Below are positions 1 through 12,300 of a DNA stretch of 64,000 bases, one piece after another. The stretch's first letter is position 1. Every line of letters starts with the position of its first letter. Origin of the DNA: Podospora bellae-mahoneyi (lineage: Eukaryota > Ascomycota > Sordariomycetes > Sordariales > Podosporaceae). The translations under genes and the position numbers were made by a program. The notes below the pieces were generated by a model. The model saw only the letters and a program-made list of their open reading frames with translations, had not been told where the DNA came from and ran no database searches. Where the stretch lies: contig NC_085886.1 of assembly GCF_035222275.1 (NCBI RefSeq), positions 1,488,001 through 1,552,000 of the forward strand, written 5' to 3'.

Positions 1-3000
1 AATTAGCCGCAGTTTCAAAGTTTCAACTCTGCATGCGGGTATGTTGCAGTCTGCAGCACAACACTCGGCTCTTGTTCGCCCAGCCCGGAATCCGAGTCGT
101 CATCGCTGTCACCAGCGCCCTTGGCGGCTGGTACGGAATACAAAACGGCCAGTCGTGCAAAGACCAGGCGGTTCTAGAGGAAAGCCGGATGCTGCGCTTG
201 CAGCACCTTGGTCATGGAAGCATACAGCATAACTCGCGGATGCCGAAAACTGTGACGAAAGATCGATGCTCTCCAATATGCCGCGCGGGAATGCGAGGAG
301 GTCATCGAGCGGCAGTGTCTCTTGGGGATCTGCCAACGTTCTAGACAATGGTGGTGATCGTGCCAGACAGATAACCGCAGCCGACAGAACACTAGATGGA
401 TGGGCAAGCCCTTTCGGGGAGCGAGATCACGCCTGGACGGGACCATGATAATCCCCCAAGCTCGTAGTCAGCTTCATGTACTGAATGACGGCTTCATCCG
501 AGAAAACTCACATCGGATTGCAACCATGAACTTTCAACAACTACCGATAGGCCGCTCAGCACGGCAGATAAGATTGTGCGGCGGAAGTCCGGCTCCTCCA
601 CAGGACGTCAAGTCAAAAAGAGCTCTCATAGTTGCTAGGTCCAAGGCAGAAAGAAGAGGCGACCAGTAGGAAAGAAAGTCTGCCCTTAAAAAGAGAGCTG
701 GATGGGTAGTATTGCATCTTGACGCGTGGAGGATTTGCCCCCAGGCGTCCATGTCCAGATATACGGTTAGGCAATCAGGGCGTCAATGCGAGTCCGAGGG
801 AACTGGCTGTCAGAAGCCTTATGGTTGGCTCATTGGTTTGGTGAACCATATTCTCATGAGAGGCGGTTTGGTGTCTTTAGGGCCAAAAGAACAAGTGCCA
901 ACAGAGTGTCTCGACCAGTATGGCATGGCAAGAGCATGGGTGCCAGTCTGCTCGACTCTCCCCCCGTTATTCAGTTAGTTCGCTGCAACTTCCGTGGTAG
1001 AAAAGAACATTGCAGTCTCGGGACCGACGCAGGAGGACCGATAAAACGCCCGGCCTAATGTTCGGCGCATATTGAAATTTTGCGTCGATAGTCATTTAGT
1101 CGCAGAAAAGACGGTCCTGTACTGTGGCTGCTTATGAGATGATTATGAGCGAGCCGCGACGTCCTATTTCCGTGCCGTTCCAATCAGGACACCGAGAAGA
1201 GGTCTGGAAATGCCCGACATCCGTTCAACTTTGGCGATGCTTGATCTCAAATGTAGATGGCAATGTAACTTGGCCCCATATCGTGGGGTATGCGTAAGCA
1301 AAGGCGCGCTTGACTTTGACGGGAGGTGGTAGTTGGTGGGTGGGTGCCATGGCATCTGTCAGGATGCGGCAAGTGTCTGGTTGAGCGTCGACCTGGCGAG
1401 TTTGGAAATAGAAACCTGGAAACAGCCATCGATCTCAGCAGCCCGTCCATGTCGTCCGTCATGTCGTCGTCAGCAAGCCATGCCAAACCGGGGCTTGGAC
1501 GGGCCGATGGAGTGTGGGTGTTGGCGACTTATGTTCGATGAAACGAAAGTGCATCTGTGGCTGAAGTAGCCAAGCACAGGACGACTCCCAAGTTTGGTAC
1601 GACATCAGCAATGGCTGGGACCCTTCGTTAAGGCGTTTCAAAACAATAACCTGAACGGTACAGTTCAGTGGCCGATGGAGCATGCCGCATTGACAGAGCG
1701 GATGTATACAACTAGAACGGTGAGACGACGGGATCGAAAGCAACCTGAGGAGCAAGGTGTTAGCCCGTCCTGTATCTGACTTTGTTCCGCCTAATGCTCT
1801 GCTGAAGTAAGGATCGTCCCATGACAGGATTCATCACATGACATCTACACCTAACTGGTTCAAACGTCAGGTAAAGTCAAGCGTCGTTGTATGGTCTCGG
1901 ACGCCAAGAGTCCATGGTGGAAGCGATGATAGACGGTGGGAAGCCAATCTTTCGCACCGCTTGCCGGGCCCAGGGACGGGACGATCAGTGCCCCCACACA
2001 AGTAACCCTCCTTTTCCCCAGAGAGGAATGACCGAATCGTGTTACTGGCACTCCGGTAGCCGAGGGCCTCTTTTGTTGGAGCAGTTCCCGTCCGGCCCCA
2101 TCTTGTCTGCTTCTCTACGGCACGGGGGTGTATTCTGCCTTTATGTTTCGGCACCGAGAAGTGAAGCCCGGAGGAACACACTGAAAAGACGAGGAGAGAC
2201 GAAGCAGAGAGCTAGCTAGTAAGCTAGTCTTCGAGCCATGAATGACGGGGATGACGGGGGCTGAAGAGCATGCGTAGGTGCTGGACTTGTGTGTGACGAC
2301 GCATGGAACTGGGGGCTGGCTGTGAGCGATAAGCGTCTGCTTGGATGCTGAAGAGCCACTAGAGCCCAACGATTGCCGTGGTTAGCCAAGTCGTTGATTA
2401 GCCACAAACATTTTAAGCGGCATTATTCCCCCCAGCGCCCCCATCGTTGGGGCACGAGACAGAAACCGGGAATCAGGGTCACATCTTTCCAACCACGGGT
2501 GCTGACGAACCCTGTCAGGATCCGTGAACCGCGTTCATGACGGTGACCCCTGTGAACCCCTCTTGGTCCTTGTCTGACACATCGCAAGCTTGCAGGTTCT
2601 GAAAAAGGCTTCGCAGACCGATGACATGGCGAGGTTATTTTGGTTGTAGACTCCGAGTGAGGCAACTATTGTCGAGCCGTACGCTTTGATATGTTCAGGC
2701 CGCGGTTGTCCAGTTGTTCGCGCAGATGGTTCGCCCGCCCGCTGCGAAGCGCTGCAACCGCCCGGTCCGCGGCAAGGCTCTCCCTGCTATTTCTGATCCG
2801 CCTTGATGCATTGTTATGATGGGCAAGTGATTGACAGTAGGCACGGGGCTTTGCTGACAGTGCAGACGTGGAAAAGGCCCTCGAGCCCCCCTCCGGCCAA
2901 CAAGAAATGTAACCGAAAGACATCGGCATCCTAGCTGCTTAGACGGTGCCTATAGTTACCGAAATGCGGATGGCTGGCCCATCTTCAGCAAAGAGGAAAG

Positions 3001-5569
3001 GGGCGGCGTTACAGCCAATGGAAGACAGAATGCCTTTCGTCACATTCACATCCACGACCCACGATGATCAGAAACAAACACGGCGGAGGATGTTTGCGTG
3101 GTCCATTCAGAGTCGAGATCAGAAATCTGCTGCAAGATGAGGGATCGAAGGAGGGCCACATCATAAAATTGACCATAGGGGTTGCAGTGTTTGACTGCAT
3201 ATGGCGTCGTGTGGCTTGCCGAGCATAAGCAGGCGATTGCGAGTAAGAGAGCCACACCGCTGGCTGGACCGGTCTCTAGACTTGTACTGTAGAGAAGAGA
3301 AGACTCTGCCGGGTCACTGGAACCGGCGGCGGGAAGGCGTCAACAGCTTCATCTGCAAAATAAAGCCGGCAGATGTTTCGAGTGACACGTGTGGTGGGCA
3401 ATCTATTCTGTGACGGGGGACAGACGGTTCTGTTAATACAACTCTAAAAAGTTAATATTGACGGAACCGAGAAAAAGACCCCAACGTCTGGATCATCCTG
3501 GGGGACGGCACGGCTATTTTGTCCGGGGGTGTCTCTCTGCCTTGGCGGCCACCTCACAGAGCGAGATTGTGAGGGCGTCGTGAGTCTTTGGTTTTCGAGG
3601 GCGTGTGCTGTGTGACGAGGACGAGGTGCCCGGCAGCCTGCATCCCGCAGCTCGCGGGGTCAAGTTAAAGGAAGGCGAAAAGGTAGACATTTCGAGTCGT
3701 GGGCAAGGGTTCACCACCGCTCAACGGGCACTGGAACGTGTTCCGGTCTTTTTGTCGATGGGAGAAGTGTTGAAAGAAGTAGGAGAGCGGCGGGGGGAGT
3801 TCCAGGTTGCGGTGGAGTGTGGAGCCTGTGACTGCCGTAGCCGGGGGTTGGATGGCCCGCGCGCTATGGTCTTGTTAGCGGTCCTAACCCTGGCTAGCGC
3901 CATCACTGATATGCATCTCTATCCACATGCGCTGGCTTTCCGCTCGCAAATGATGAAGCTCCCACGATGCTCTACCCCCTGGCAATCAACACGATGGTTT
4001 GGAGGGGCAGCAAAAGGAACCTCTCTTCCGTGCAGTCACGGGCTTGTCTTGGCGAACTTGGCCCAGACCTCCGGTCACCTTCTTGCCTTTTCGTCTCTTG
4101 ACTGCTGTGTAACAAAATCGGCTCGCTATTGACAACCTCAAACCCGTGGGAGAATTCCGGGACTGTTTGAGAGAGCCGGGCCATGATGAGACGACTCGAA
4201 GGACGGGTTCAGCAATGGAACTAGGTTTCACTCCATCTCGTTGACATCAGCCGGTGTTCGGCTTGCCAGCGGGATGGCTTGTTTCCCGTCGTCTCCTAGG
4301 CCCCCTTACACAGGCTCTGGCGATGACTCGCACTGTTCACCCTGTGGTGGTCAAAAGGTCTCATCTCAAGTCCCCAAGGTCCCCGCCGTGGAAGCATCGC
4401 CGTCCACGGAGCGGGCCCCATCTCCCCCGCACACAGCAAAGAAAGGAAGTACACTGTGCAACAGCGGGCCATATCGGTGCTGAACTAACTGCTGATCAGG
4501 CTGACAGACGGTGTTTGTCCCGTCTCTGCGGATTTTAGCCCGCTCCCGGTGCCTTAGCTGTCTTCCAAAGCTTCCAAGCCAGATCCCAAACACATCCCAC
4601 ACCTCATTGCTGGCCTTGATAGGCCTACCCCCCGATCCAAGGGTTCGACTGCAGGTAGGTAGGTGCTTGGTCCATTCCTACACTAGGACTGGATGGTCCC
4701 GTTAACCCGCTGGCTGGATTGTCGTGATCAGCCCCTGCGATCCCTGTCGGGCAATCTGCAGAACGCATCTCTTCCATCCACTCACGGACCGTCAGGTCGC
4801 CGGCGCCTCTTCTCTTACTTTAAGTGCTCCTCCACCGCGGCGGGCAACAGCTGGAGGCCAATATATCCTCTCACACCATGGCCCACCAGCCCGGCTTTAC
4901 CATATTGCTCTGAAATATCCCGACTGCCTGCTACCCCTCCTGATACCCTGCTACACTACTACCCTAGCTGCTACCCTCTGACCCTAGATCGAGCCAGGAC
5001 GTGGTACCAGACCCGCCTGTCAAGAGCCGAGTCCTGAGCTTGTACGGCAGGGCTGTTGCTGCACCTGAACACAGATGATAAAAGCAGGCGGCCCTGCAGC
5101 TTTCACCACCTGGGCAAACAAGACTCGAACTTCTTCCGGCTCCCCTCCGTTCGATCCCGACTCGGAACACTACGCATTTGTCTTGTGCTGCTGCTCCCGA
5201 CCTTTTTGGCCAGCACATCCCTACCACCTGCTTCCACGGTGTGAACTTGATGGTATCCAGACCGGTGGCGCTGTGATACAAGAAAACGACAACCTTCGAC
5301 ACCCACGCGTGCCCTCGGCTGGCCACAGAACTGGTCCAACCATCCAACCACAGCTGGCCCTGTCTTCATTTGTGGCTTCTGCAGCTGCACGAGACCCCTG
5401 CTCCTCGGCGAGCATCACCGCCAAACACCAGAGACAGCTTCAAGATCGCAAGATCCCAGATCCCGGGCTCTCACCCTTGCCACCTCCCTGCAAGAGCTCG
5501 GCACACACTGTTGGCTCGAGGCTCGACTAGTGGCCTACCATTGTTTCTCCCCCGCTGAGACAAGGCCTC
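1..5569. other. long stretch without a supportable gene, probably upstream region of velC
   Basis: No open frame here has a recognisable domain, codon bias or splice structure. The longest, 3605-4132 on the plus strand, opens with GTG and has a composition unlike a real protein. Base composition is mixed, not the AT-rich pattern left by repeat-induced point mutation, and no terminal repeats or transposase remnants were seen. From about 4700 onward the DNA becomes CT-rich and carries several short ATG-led frames, as expected of a long 5' leader or promoter of velC. A non-coding RNA or a very intron-rich gene cannot be excluded by eye. Confidence 0.5.
4878..4913 (+). promoter_or_regulatory. candidate uORF of 11 codons with strong start context
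   Basis: The start is embedded in CACACCATGG, a near-ideal eukaryotic initiation context, and the frame stops at TGA after 11 codons. It lies about 860 nt before the velC start. It matters only if velC transcription begins upstream of 4878, which the sequence does not show. A TATA-like AATATAT lies just before it (about 4860), so a start site close to or after this point is equally possible. Confidence 0.3.
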
Positions 5570-5606
5570 ACTTCCGACCCTTCAACCCGGCTACCCGGAT
5601 TCGTAT

Positions 5607-5755
5607 ATGTGGCTGCTCTCGCCCGGCAGCAAGTGGCTCTCTCTGGTGTACGGCTGCCCACCTTCTGCAGATCAGCTTTCTGACCAGTTCCAAGACAAGA
5701 GACTGACCGAGTAATGAAAAGGCTCGGATCCCCTCTTCTATTCATCCATTTGTGA
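5607..5755 (+). promoter_or_regulatory. two consecutive uORFs with overlapping stop/start before velC
   Basis: uORF A runs 5607-5714 (35 codons, TAA stop). Its stop shares one base with the ATG of uORF B in the string TAATG. uORF B runs 5714-5755 (13 codons, TGA stop) and ends 14 nt before the velC ATG at 5770. Neither is in frame with velC at that start. Stop/start overlap favours termination-coupled reinitiation, so the arrangement could tune velC translation. The frames are seen directly; the regulatory role is inference and needs the mRNA 5' end. Confidence 0.5.
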
Positions 5756-5769
5756 TCCCGCCTCCCCCA

Positions 5770-7317
5770 ATGTCTACAGTGGTCGACTTTGCTCCTCACG
5801 ACTTTGGCCGTCATCCCATGTTGGACGTCGACAGCATGTCTCGACCACATCACAACTACCACGAGGGATATGCCCCCGGACATGGGCACTACGCTCCAGA
5901 GCACCCACCGTACCTACCACCACAGCCCTCTCGCCTCACCCAGCTGCCACGGCTGCCCTCCATGGCCACCATGATATCGACTGCAGGAGCAAGCCACCCT
6001 CCTGCAATGCCAAATGGACGAGACGTCTCCTACCCGGGAGGGAAACCGGGCTACTATTCAGACTACGCACCCCCCTCGCCAGTCGGGCAGACACCTCCGC
6101 AGTTCCCTGGTCCGAGCAACGACCCCCATGCCTTCTCCAGGCGGGCAGTCGACATCCGGCGCTCGCCCACCCTATCATCAACAGCCAGTGACCGGTCATC
6201 TGACGAGGTAGCCCACGAGATGCGTCTGAGGCAAATGAACAGCTTCCGAGACCACCACAGCCAAGGGCTCCCACGACAGTATCCCCATCAATCCCCCCGT
6301 TCAAGAGGGAGTTCCCTCCACCACGACAGCGCTCTCCCACCAGTATTGATGGGCGGCCCCTCTGCCAGCCCTTACGTCCCAGCATCAGCATACATAAACG
6401 GCCGCCCGCCACCGCACCTCCCCCAAAGCCCATCAAACAGCACCCAAGCCAGCGCCTCCCCACGACAAGAGGGAAAATCCATGAGCATATCCAACCTCCT
6501 CAGCTCAGACAGCACCACCACCACCACTACCTCCTCCTCCTCCACCTCCCACCCAAACACCACCACAACCATGAACACCACCACCTCCCACCCCTCCTAC
6601 CCACCCCCAGCCCCCTCCCCCATCCCCTCAACCTCAGAATACCGCATCTCGGTCCGCCAACAACCTTACGCCGCCCGCTCCTGCGGCTTCGGCGAGCGCG
6701 ACCGCCGAGTAATCGACCCACCCCCCATAGTCCAACTAACAATCCACGACCCCTCCCTCTCCCCAGAGGAACTCTCCCGCCGACTCCGGCACCAATTCTC
6801 CGTGGTCCACTGCTCCATCTACGACGACCGCGGCGAGCGTGACATGTCAGCCATGCCCGAAGACTTTCGTCAACAACGCCGTCTCATGGGCACGCTCGTC
6901 GCCTCCCCTTTTGTCGGCCAAGACGAAAACGGGGAGGAGGGCTGCTTCTTTTGCTTTCCTGACCTGAGCTGCAGGACACCTGGGAGTTTCAGGTTGAAGT
7001 TTGCGCTTGTGGTGCTGGATCCGATGAGTATGCGAATGGGGGATAGGAGTAAGATTGTGGCTACGGCGATGAGCGAGGTTTTTTGCGTGTATAATGCAAA
7101 GGATTTTCCTGGTATGAAGGCTAGTACGGGGTTGACGAAACGGTTGAAGGAGCAGGGGTGTCTGATTAGTATCAAGAAGGGGAACGAGAAGAGGGAGACG
7201 CCTGGGGGTGGGAGGAGGGGGGCCGAGGATGTTGAGGAGGAGGAGGAGGAAGGGGAGGGGGATAGTGAGGGGGAGGGGGAGAAGAGGGGGAGGAAGAGGG
7301 TGAAGAGGAGCGCGTGA
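5770..7317 (+). CDS. velC: VelC-type velvet-domain developmental regulator
   Basis: A single exon encodes a 515-residue protein. About 290 N-terminal residues are disordered and rich in Pro, His, Ser and Thr, including a Thr/Ser run near nt 6510-6590. A velvet domain follows (about residues 291-470), with the family signature around RSCGFGERDRRVIDPPPIVQ, the pair SCRTPGSFRLKF and the end segment FPGMKASTGLTKRLKEQG. The tail is acidic then basic. Velvet proteins are fungal NF-kB-like DNA-binding factors that form dimers and control sporulation and secondary metabolism. A long disordered N-terminus with a C-terminal, uninterrupted velvet domain fits VelC rather than VosA (N-terminal domain) or VelB (split domain). 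The in-frame codon at 5752 is GTG, so ATG 5770 is chosen. Sense-strand composition flips from C-rich to G-rich near nt 6930. Confidence 0.9.
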   Translation: MSTVVDFAPHDFGRHPMLDVDSMSRPHHNYHEGYAPGHGHYAPEHPPYLPPQPSRLTQLPRLPSMATMISTAGASHPPAMPNGRDVSYPGGKPGYYSDYAPPSPVGQTPPQFPGPSNDPHAFSRRAVDIRRSPTLSSTASDRSSDEVAHEMRLRQMNSFRDHHSQGLPRQYPHQSPRSRGSSLHHDSALPPVLMGGPSASPYVPASAYINGRPPPHLPQSPSNSTQASASPRQEGKSMSISNLLSSDSTTTTTTSSSSTSHPNTTTTMNTTTSHPSYPPPAPSPIPSTSEYRISVRQQPYAARSCGFGERDRRVIDPPPIVQLTIHDPSLSPEELSRRLRHQFSVVHCSIYDDRGERDMSAMPEDFRQQRRLMGTLVASPFVGQDENGEEGCFFCFPDLSCRTPGSFRLKFALVVLDPMSMRMGDRSKIVATAMSEVFCVYNAKDFPGMKASTGLTKRLKEQGCLISIKKGNEKRETPGGGRRGAEDVEEEEEEGEGDSEGEGEKRGRKRVKRSA

Positions 7318-9305
7318 CTAACTGGGGTGTTTTGTTGTTTGCTCCTCCTCCCTTTTTGGAGGGGGGCAGGGGATGGTGATGATGATTATGATGATGAGAG
7401 GACACCGCTCAGAAAGGGCGGAGAGAAGAGTGGCGGGTGGCATTTGAAATGCTAACGCCACGGTGACAACAACCACAAGCAATAGAGCTGAACTGGTCAA
7501 CCACACAGACAAGTTCAGATGCTTTTTTTCCAGCAAAGAGCGAACAGATACCCCATCATCGTGTTTTTTTTGATCTCCTATTTCACTTTTCTTTCCGAGA
7601 GAAAACACCCACATGACGGAACAACAGCAACAATTACGAAGGGATGATCTGGACAAAAGCAACGGGAAAAGTTCGGGGCCACGGAACACAGGGGGGTCAA
7701 AACGGACTGCGAGTACGGAAAAACGAGAGTCTCCTCCGGGTTGGATGTTTTTTTTTCTTGCTCTTTTTGGGTGTAACTGGTGTCGCTTGAACTAGATCTC
7801 TTTTATGAGACTCTTGGTATCACGGTTCGGTTGGCGAGGGCGATAACGGAGTAAAGAGTGAGCATGTCAAGCTTGTGCATTTCGTTCTGCTTTTTGCTTT
7901 TATGGTCTTACCGATACGGAGAGAAAGACTGGGAAACAAGTTCTGTGTGCATTTTGCATCTTAGCGAGCTTTTTAAGAGAGAAGAGAGAGAGATACCAAA
8001 TCAATATCGATCAAAAGTGTTCTAATCATTCACGAGGCGTGTTCCGGTTTGACCAGTGGTTTAAATGTCAATGATAGAGATTGGGGGTTTAGTATGAGTA
8101 TGGCATGAGAAAATGACCTGAGGTGCTTGAGCGAGCGAGTGAGCGAGTGAGCGTCCTGCTCAGCTAATTCAGCATGAGTATGTTAAGTGAGAGCGTGAGC
8201 AAGAAAGCTCACCTCGCCATAAAGAGATAAAACATCACTACACGGGACACCTCTCTCAACCCCATCACCAGATCCAGTATCCCGGCCTATCCTTCATAAC
8301 CTCTCAACTTCGGCAACCTCAACCGCAAAAACGCATGTTTAAAACAACCCTCACAACCTTCCCCTGTCTCAAAGTGAGGTGGCGTGCTACATACCTCCAG
8401 AAAAATAAAGAATACCTCTGACTCAACCCACAATCGGGAAACCTCCCATTCGTGATTCATACCTTTCCCTCCTCATGCATACTTGTGCAGCAAGCCACCA
8501 CCCCCAAAAAAGTAATAACAACATACCTATCTACATATACATACATACACACTAGAAATTTCCATACCGTGCCGATCACCCCAAAAAGACAAAACCAACC
8601 CCCATCCTCTTTCGGACCCCTTCCACCCCTCTTAACTGGCCACAATCCCCCCCCCCCCTTTCACCGGTTTCACCACAGTGCGCGCGCCGCGATCTTTCCT
8701 TTCTTCTTTTCCCGGTGTGATAGAGAGCACATATGTAAGACTACACTAGTATACATGTAGGTTGCCGATCTCCCTCTTCTAGTCGCTTCCCATATGCAAA
8801 TGCACCTCCAACCAACAACAAGAAACCCGGTTTTGTACACGACAAACCCAAAACAAGCATCATCCTTGTTCACTTTGGGAATCACACATCCGACTGAGGA
8901 AGGGAACAAGAAAATCTAGGAATGTTTGCTCCTGGTTTTGTCTTTCATTCTCTTGGCTGCTTGGAAGAGGTTGGAGATTGGAGGTTGAGCAGGAGGTGGG
9001 GTGGGGGTTATACACATCACTCTAGAAAAGGCAAGGCTGTAAATCACAAGCGCGGCTGGCGAGCACTGTCAATGAAATAAACCCAAAACACCTGCTTTTC
9101 ATTTTTATAAACCTTCTTGGATATCAAGACCAGAAACCAACAGTGAGTAACTACTGTAGAGACAATTACATTTTAACAAAAAGAAAGAAAAAACCATGAT
9201 TTGGCCATGCCGGTATCAACTCCGCCTCCCCCCTCCTCCCGTGGATAATGCTTCCTTCTCCTTCCCCCTCCTTATCAATATCTCAAATATACACACCCCT
9301 ACTCT
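7318..9305. other. convergent intergenic region velC / rrp5
   Basis: Two kilobases separate the 3' ends of velC and rrp5. The DNA holds homopolymer and simple-repeat tracts: T runs near 7528 and 7570, a GAGCGAGT-type repeat at 8129-8153 and a 12-base C run at 8647-8658. The frame at 8452-8760 is pyrimidine-rich low-complexity sequence and is not called. Long 3' UTRs are the likely content. Nothing else is supported. Confidence 0.5.
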
Positions 9306-12300
9306 CTACTCATCATCCTCGCTCCCCTCCTCCTCCTCCTCCTCAACAACCTTCCCCTTCTTCTCAGCCGCCTTCTTAGCCCACTCCTGCGCCTTGGCGC
9401 TAACCCTCTCCCTGCTCTTCTTATCCCCATTCTTATCCTCCCACTGCGCCCACCTCTTGAACCAAGTCTTGGCCTGCTTGGGCTTGAGACCTTTGACCTT
9501 GCTGCCGCGATCAAACAAATCACGGACAGTGGCGGGATCAGTAGTGCCGACCGAGGTCTCAAGGTCGACAAACTGGTTCCACAAGTCGAATCTCTTGGGG
9601 AAGGCGGCGAGAATGGTCTCAAACAGTGAGCGACCCTGTTCGCGGTCACCGTTGGAAGAGCGGAACTCGAGCGCGGCAAATTTGGGCATCAACTCCAGAA
9701 TGACGGGCTTCCCGCCTCCCAGCGACTTTTCGGCGCGGGGAAGAAGGGCACGGGCCTTGTCGGGACGGTCATACTTGGTGTGGAGGAAATGGGCATAGTT
9801 GATCCAGACGCTGGGGGACTTGGAGCCGAACTTTTTAATGATCTTCTCAAAGAGGTCATCTGCTTCCTATTGCTGGGAGTTAGTGACTGGTCTATCATGA
9901 AAATAAATTAGGGAGTGGCTTACCTTGAGCTTGCCAGACTGAATGTAACTGCTGGCCAGACGCTCATAGACTTCTTGCTCATCGTTGTAGGTGCAGGCAC
10001 GCTTGAAAAGCTCCTCAACAGTCTCCTCTGTGCCATAGGCAACCTCGAGATTGAGGTAAGCAATCCAGACGTTCAGCTTCTCAAGCTCCTCCTTGATGTT
10101 GATCGTCTTGATCGCACGCTCAGCCACCTGTCTCGCGCTGGCAAGATCGCTGACTTGCATCTGGAAAGCCATGTAGGCAATCCACAGCTCTGACGAATCA
10201 GGCTGACCTAGAAGGAGACGCTCGTAATCACTCGTCGTCTGAGGCCCGTTGACATCAAGCTCGGCTGTCCGGTCGACCTGGGCCCGAGACTCACGCTGCT
10301 GCTGCTGCTTCTTCTTCTTGATCGGCTCATCAATGCTGCCAGCGGCCTTGTCATCTTCATCCAAAGCATCGGCATTCCAGCTGAAGCCGCCGGTCTCGAG
10401 ACCCTTGACGCCTTCTGTTTGGGCATCATCCATCTCAACGTCGCTGTCAGCGTCATCATCATCATCCTCTTTGTCAGAGTCAGCATTGATAACGAGGGCG
10501 CCGCCAGCACCAGCATCGCTCATGTCTTCATCCTCGCTGTCCAAGGCGGCACCAGCATCTTCATCGCTATCCACGTCCATCTCATCGTCGTCCTTAAAGT
10601 ACGACGGCTTCAGGCCGAGGTTGATGCGCTTTGTCTTCTCCTCCACCTTGAGAACACGAGCCTTGACCTTGTCACCCTCACTGTAGAGCGCCTTGGCGTC
10701 CTTGATCGCTCTGTCGGCCATTTCAGAGCGGTGGCACAAACCGGAGAGACGATCAGAACCATCAATGTCGATAAAAGCACCAAAGTCCTCCACCTTGCGG
10801 ACCTTGCCCGTGACGATTTGACCTTCCTTCAGGTCCGAGAATGTGATTGGGGGCACATAGTCTTTGCTCAGGATGGAAGGCCTCAAGCTCATCTCCAGGC
10901 GACCGTTGCTGACAGAAATGATACGGCCCTTGACAAGCTGGTCAATCTGGAAGTGCTCCTTCCAGTCCTTCAGGTAAGAGTCTGACAAGTTCTTGATCTG
11001 GACCATAGCCACAATGTCACCGCCAAGCGTAACAAAGAGACCCTTGTCAGACACATTCTTGACGAACCCACGAAGGACATCACCCACAGCGATCTTGGTG
11101 TCCTTAGTGATCTCCTTGTCTGTAACCTCGAGTCTTGAGCTGAGCACGCGAGAGGGGCGCATCGACAATCTCAGTCTCTTGTTGCTCTTGTCGATATCGA
11201 GCACAGCGACACGGACAATTTCGTGCTTGGAATGCTTCAGAGGGTTGGCTTCCTCGTAATCATCCGCAAGATCGCACAAGAAAACAGGTCCAGCCACAGA
11301 CTCGCTGAGCTTAACAAACACTACGTTGTCGGTAGTCTTGGTGACCTTTCCAGGAAGCACCATGCCCTTCTGGATCTTGTCCCAGGTCAACGGGTTCTCT
11401 GCATTGGGATCGCGAGCTGAAAGGTCGAGACGGTTCCTCTCTGCGTCCACGTGGATGACACGGACTTGGAGGACAGAGCCGATAGGGAAACTCTTCGCCA
11501 CATCCTGCAATTTTGACAAGTCATCGGAAAGCTCAACGGCGCTGATTCTGCCGCGAACATTAGGTGACAGGTTGACCCAGATGTGATTCTGAGCGACATT
11601 GTTGACAAACGCCAGATGAGTTTGCCCCACCTCAAGCTTCGCGTAGCTCAGAGGCTCTGGGGTAGAGCCTTCTTGAAGATCACTTGGCTTGGCCGAGAGC
11701 TCCAGGACCGTGTGGCTTGAGCGGTGAGAAATGGGCAAGAAACGGTGGTTGCGAGCGTCATGAATACCAAGAACACGCACGTCGATGATTTCGCCAGTCT
11801 TGAACTTGCCCAAAGGCTTCTTCACGCTGCGAATGTCCTCGAACTTGTCAAAGACCTGCGAAACATCGATACGGCCTTGGATGTTGTCGGCAAGGTCAAC
11901 ATTGATCTGTGTATCCTTGGCAGACTTTACCCTCGCCTTAGTGATCTTGCCAATCGGGAGATCTTCCATAGTCAAGACCGACAGATCCAGGGCATTCATA
12001 GCCTTGTCGGCCGACTTGCTAGAGGTCTTTGCCTGAACGTCTTCACCACCCTCCGATGGGATAGCAACAACGATACGGTTAAGATCCTTGTCGACCGATG
12101 TGATCTTGACAGTGACAGACTGCAGCTTTTGGAAGCCAAAGCTTGGCTTATCCTGGATATCGCGTGGCAGCTTGGTCTTGGGGAGCAGCGCTGTCAGCCT
12201 GCCAGCAAACTGGACGAAGGCGGCCGTGGCAGTGATGTTGCGAATGAAGCCAGGTACAACGTCACCCACACGTGCCCGGTCAATTGTGTGAAGAAGCTTG

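Noticed and set aside
3605-4132. 175-codon open frame in the left gene-free block
   Set aside because: It begins with GTG, lacks a domain or usual codon bias, and its first ATG is far inside.
8452-8760. 102-codon pyrimidine-rich frame between velC and rrp5
   Set aside because: Low-complexity sequence with His/Pro/Thr from CT-rich DNA; likely 3' UTR.
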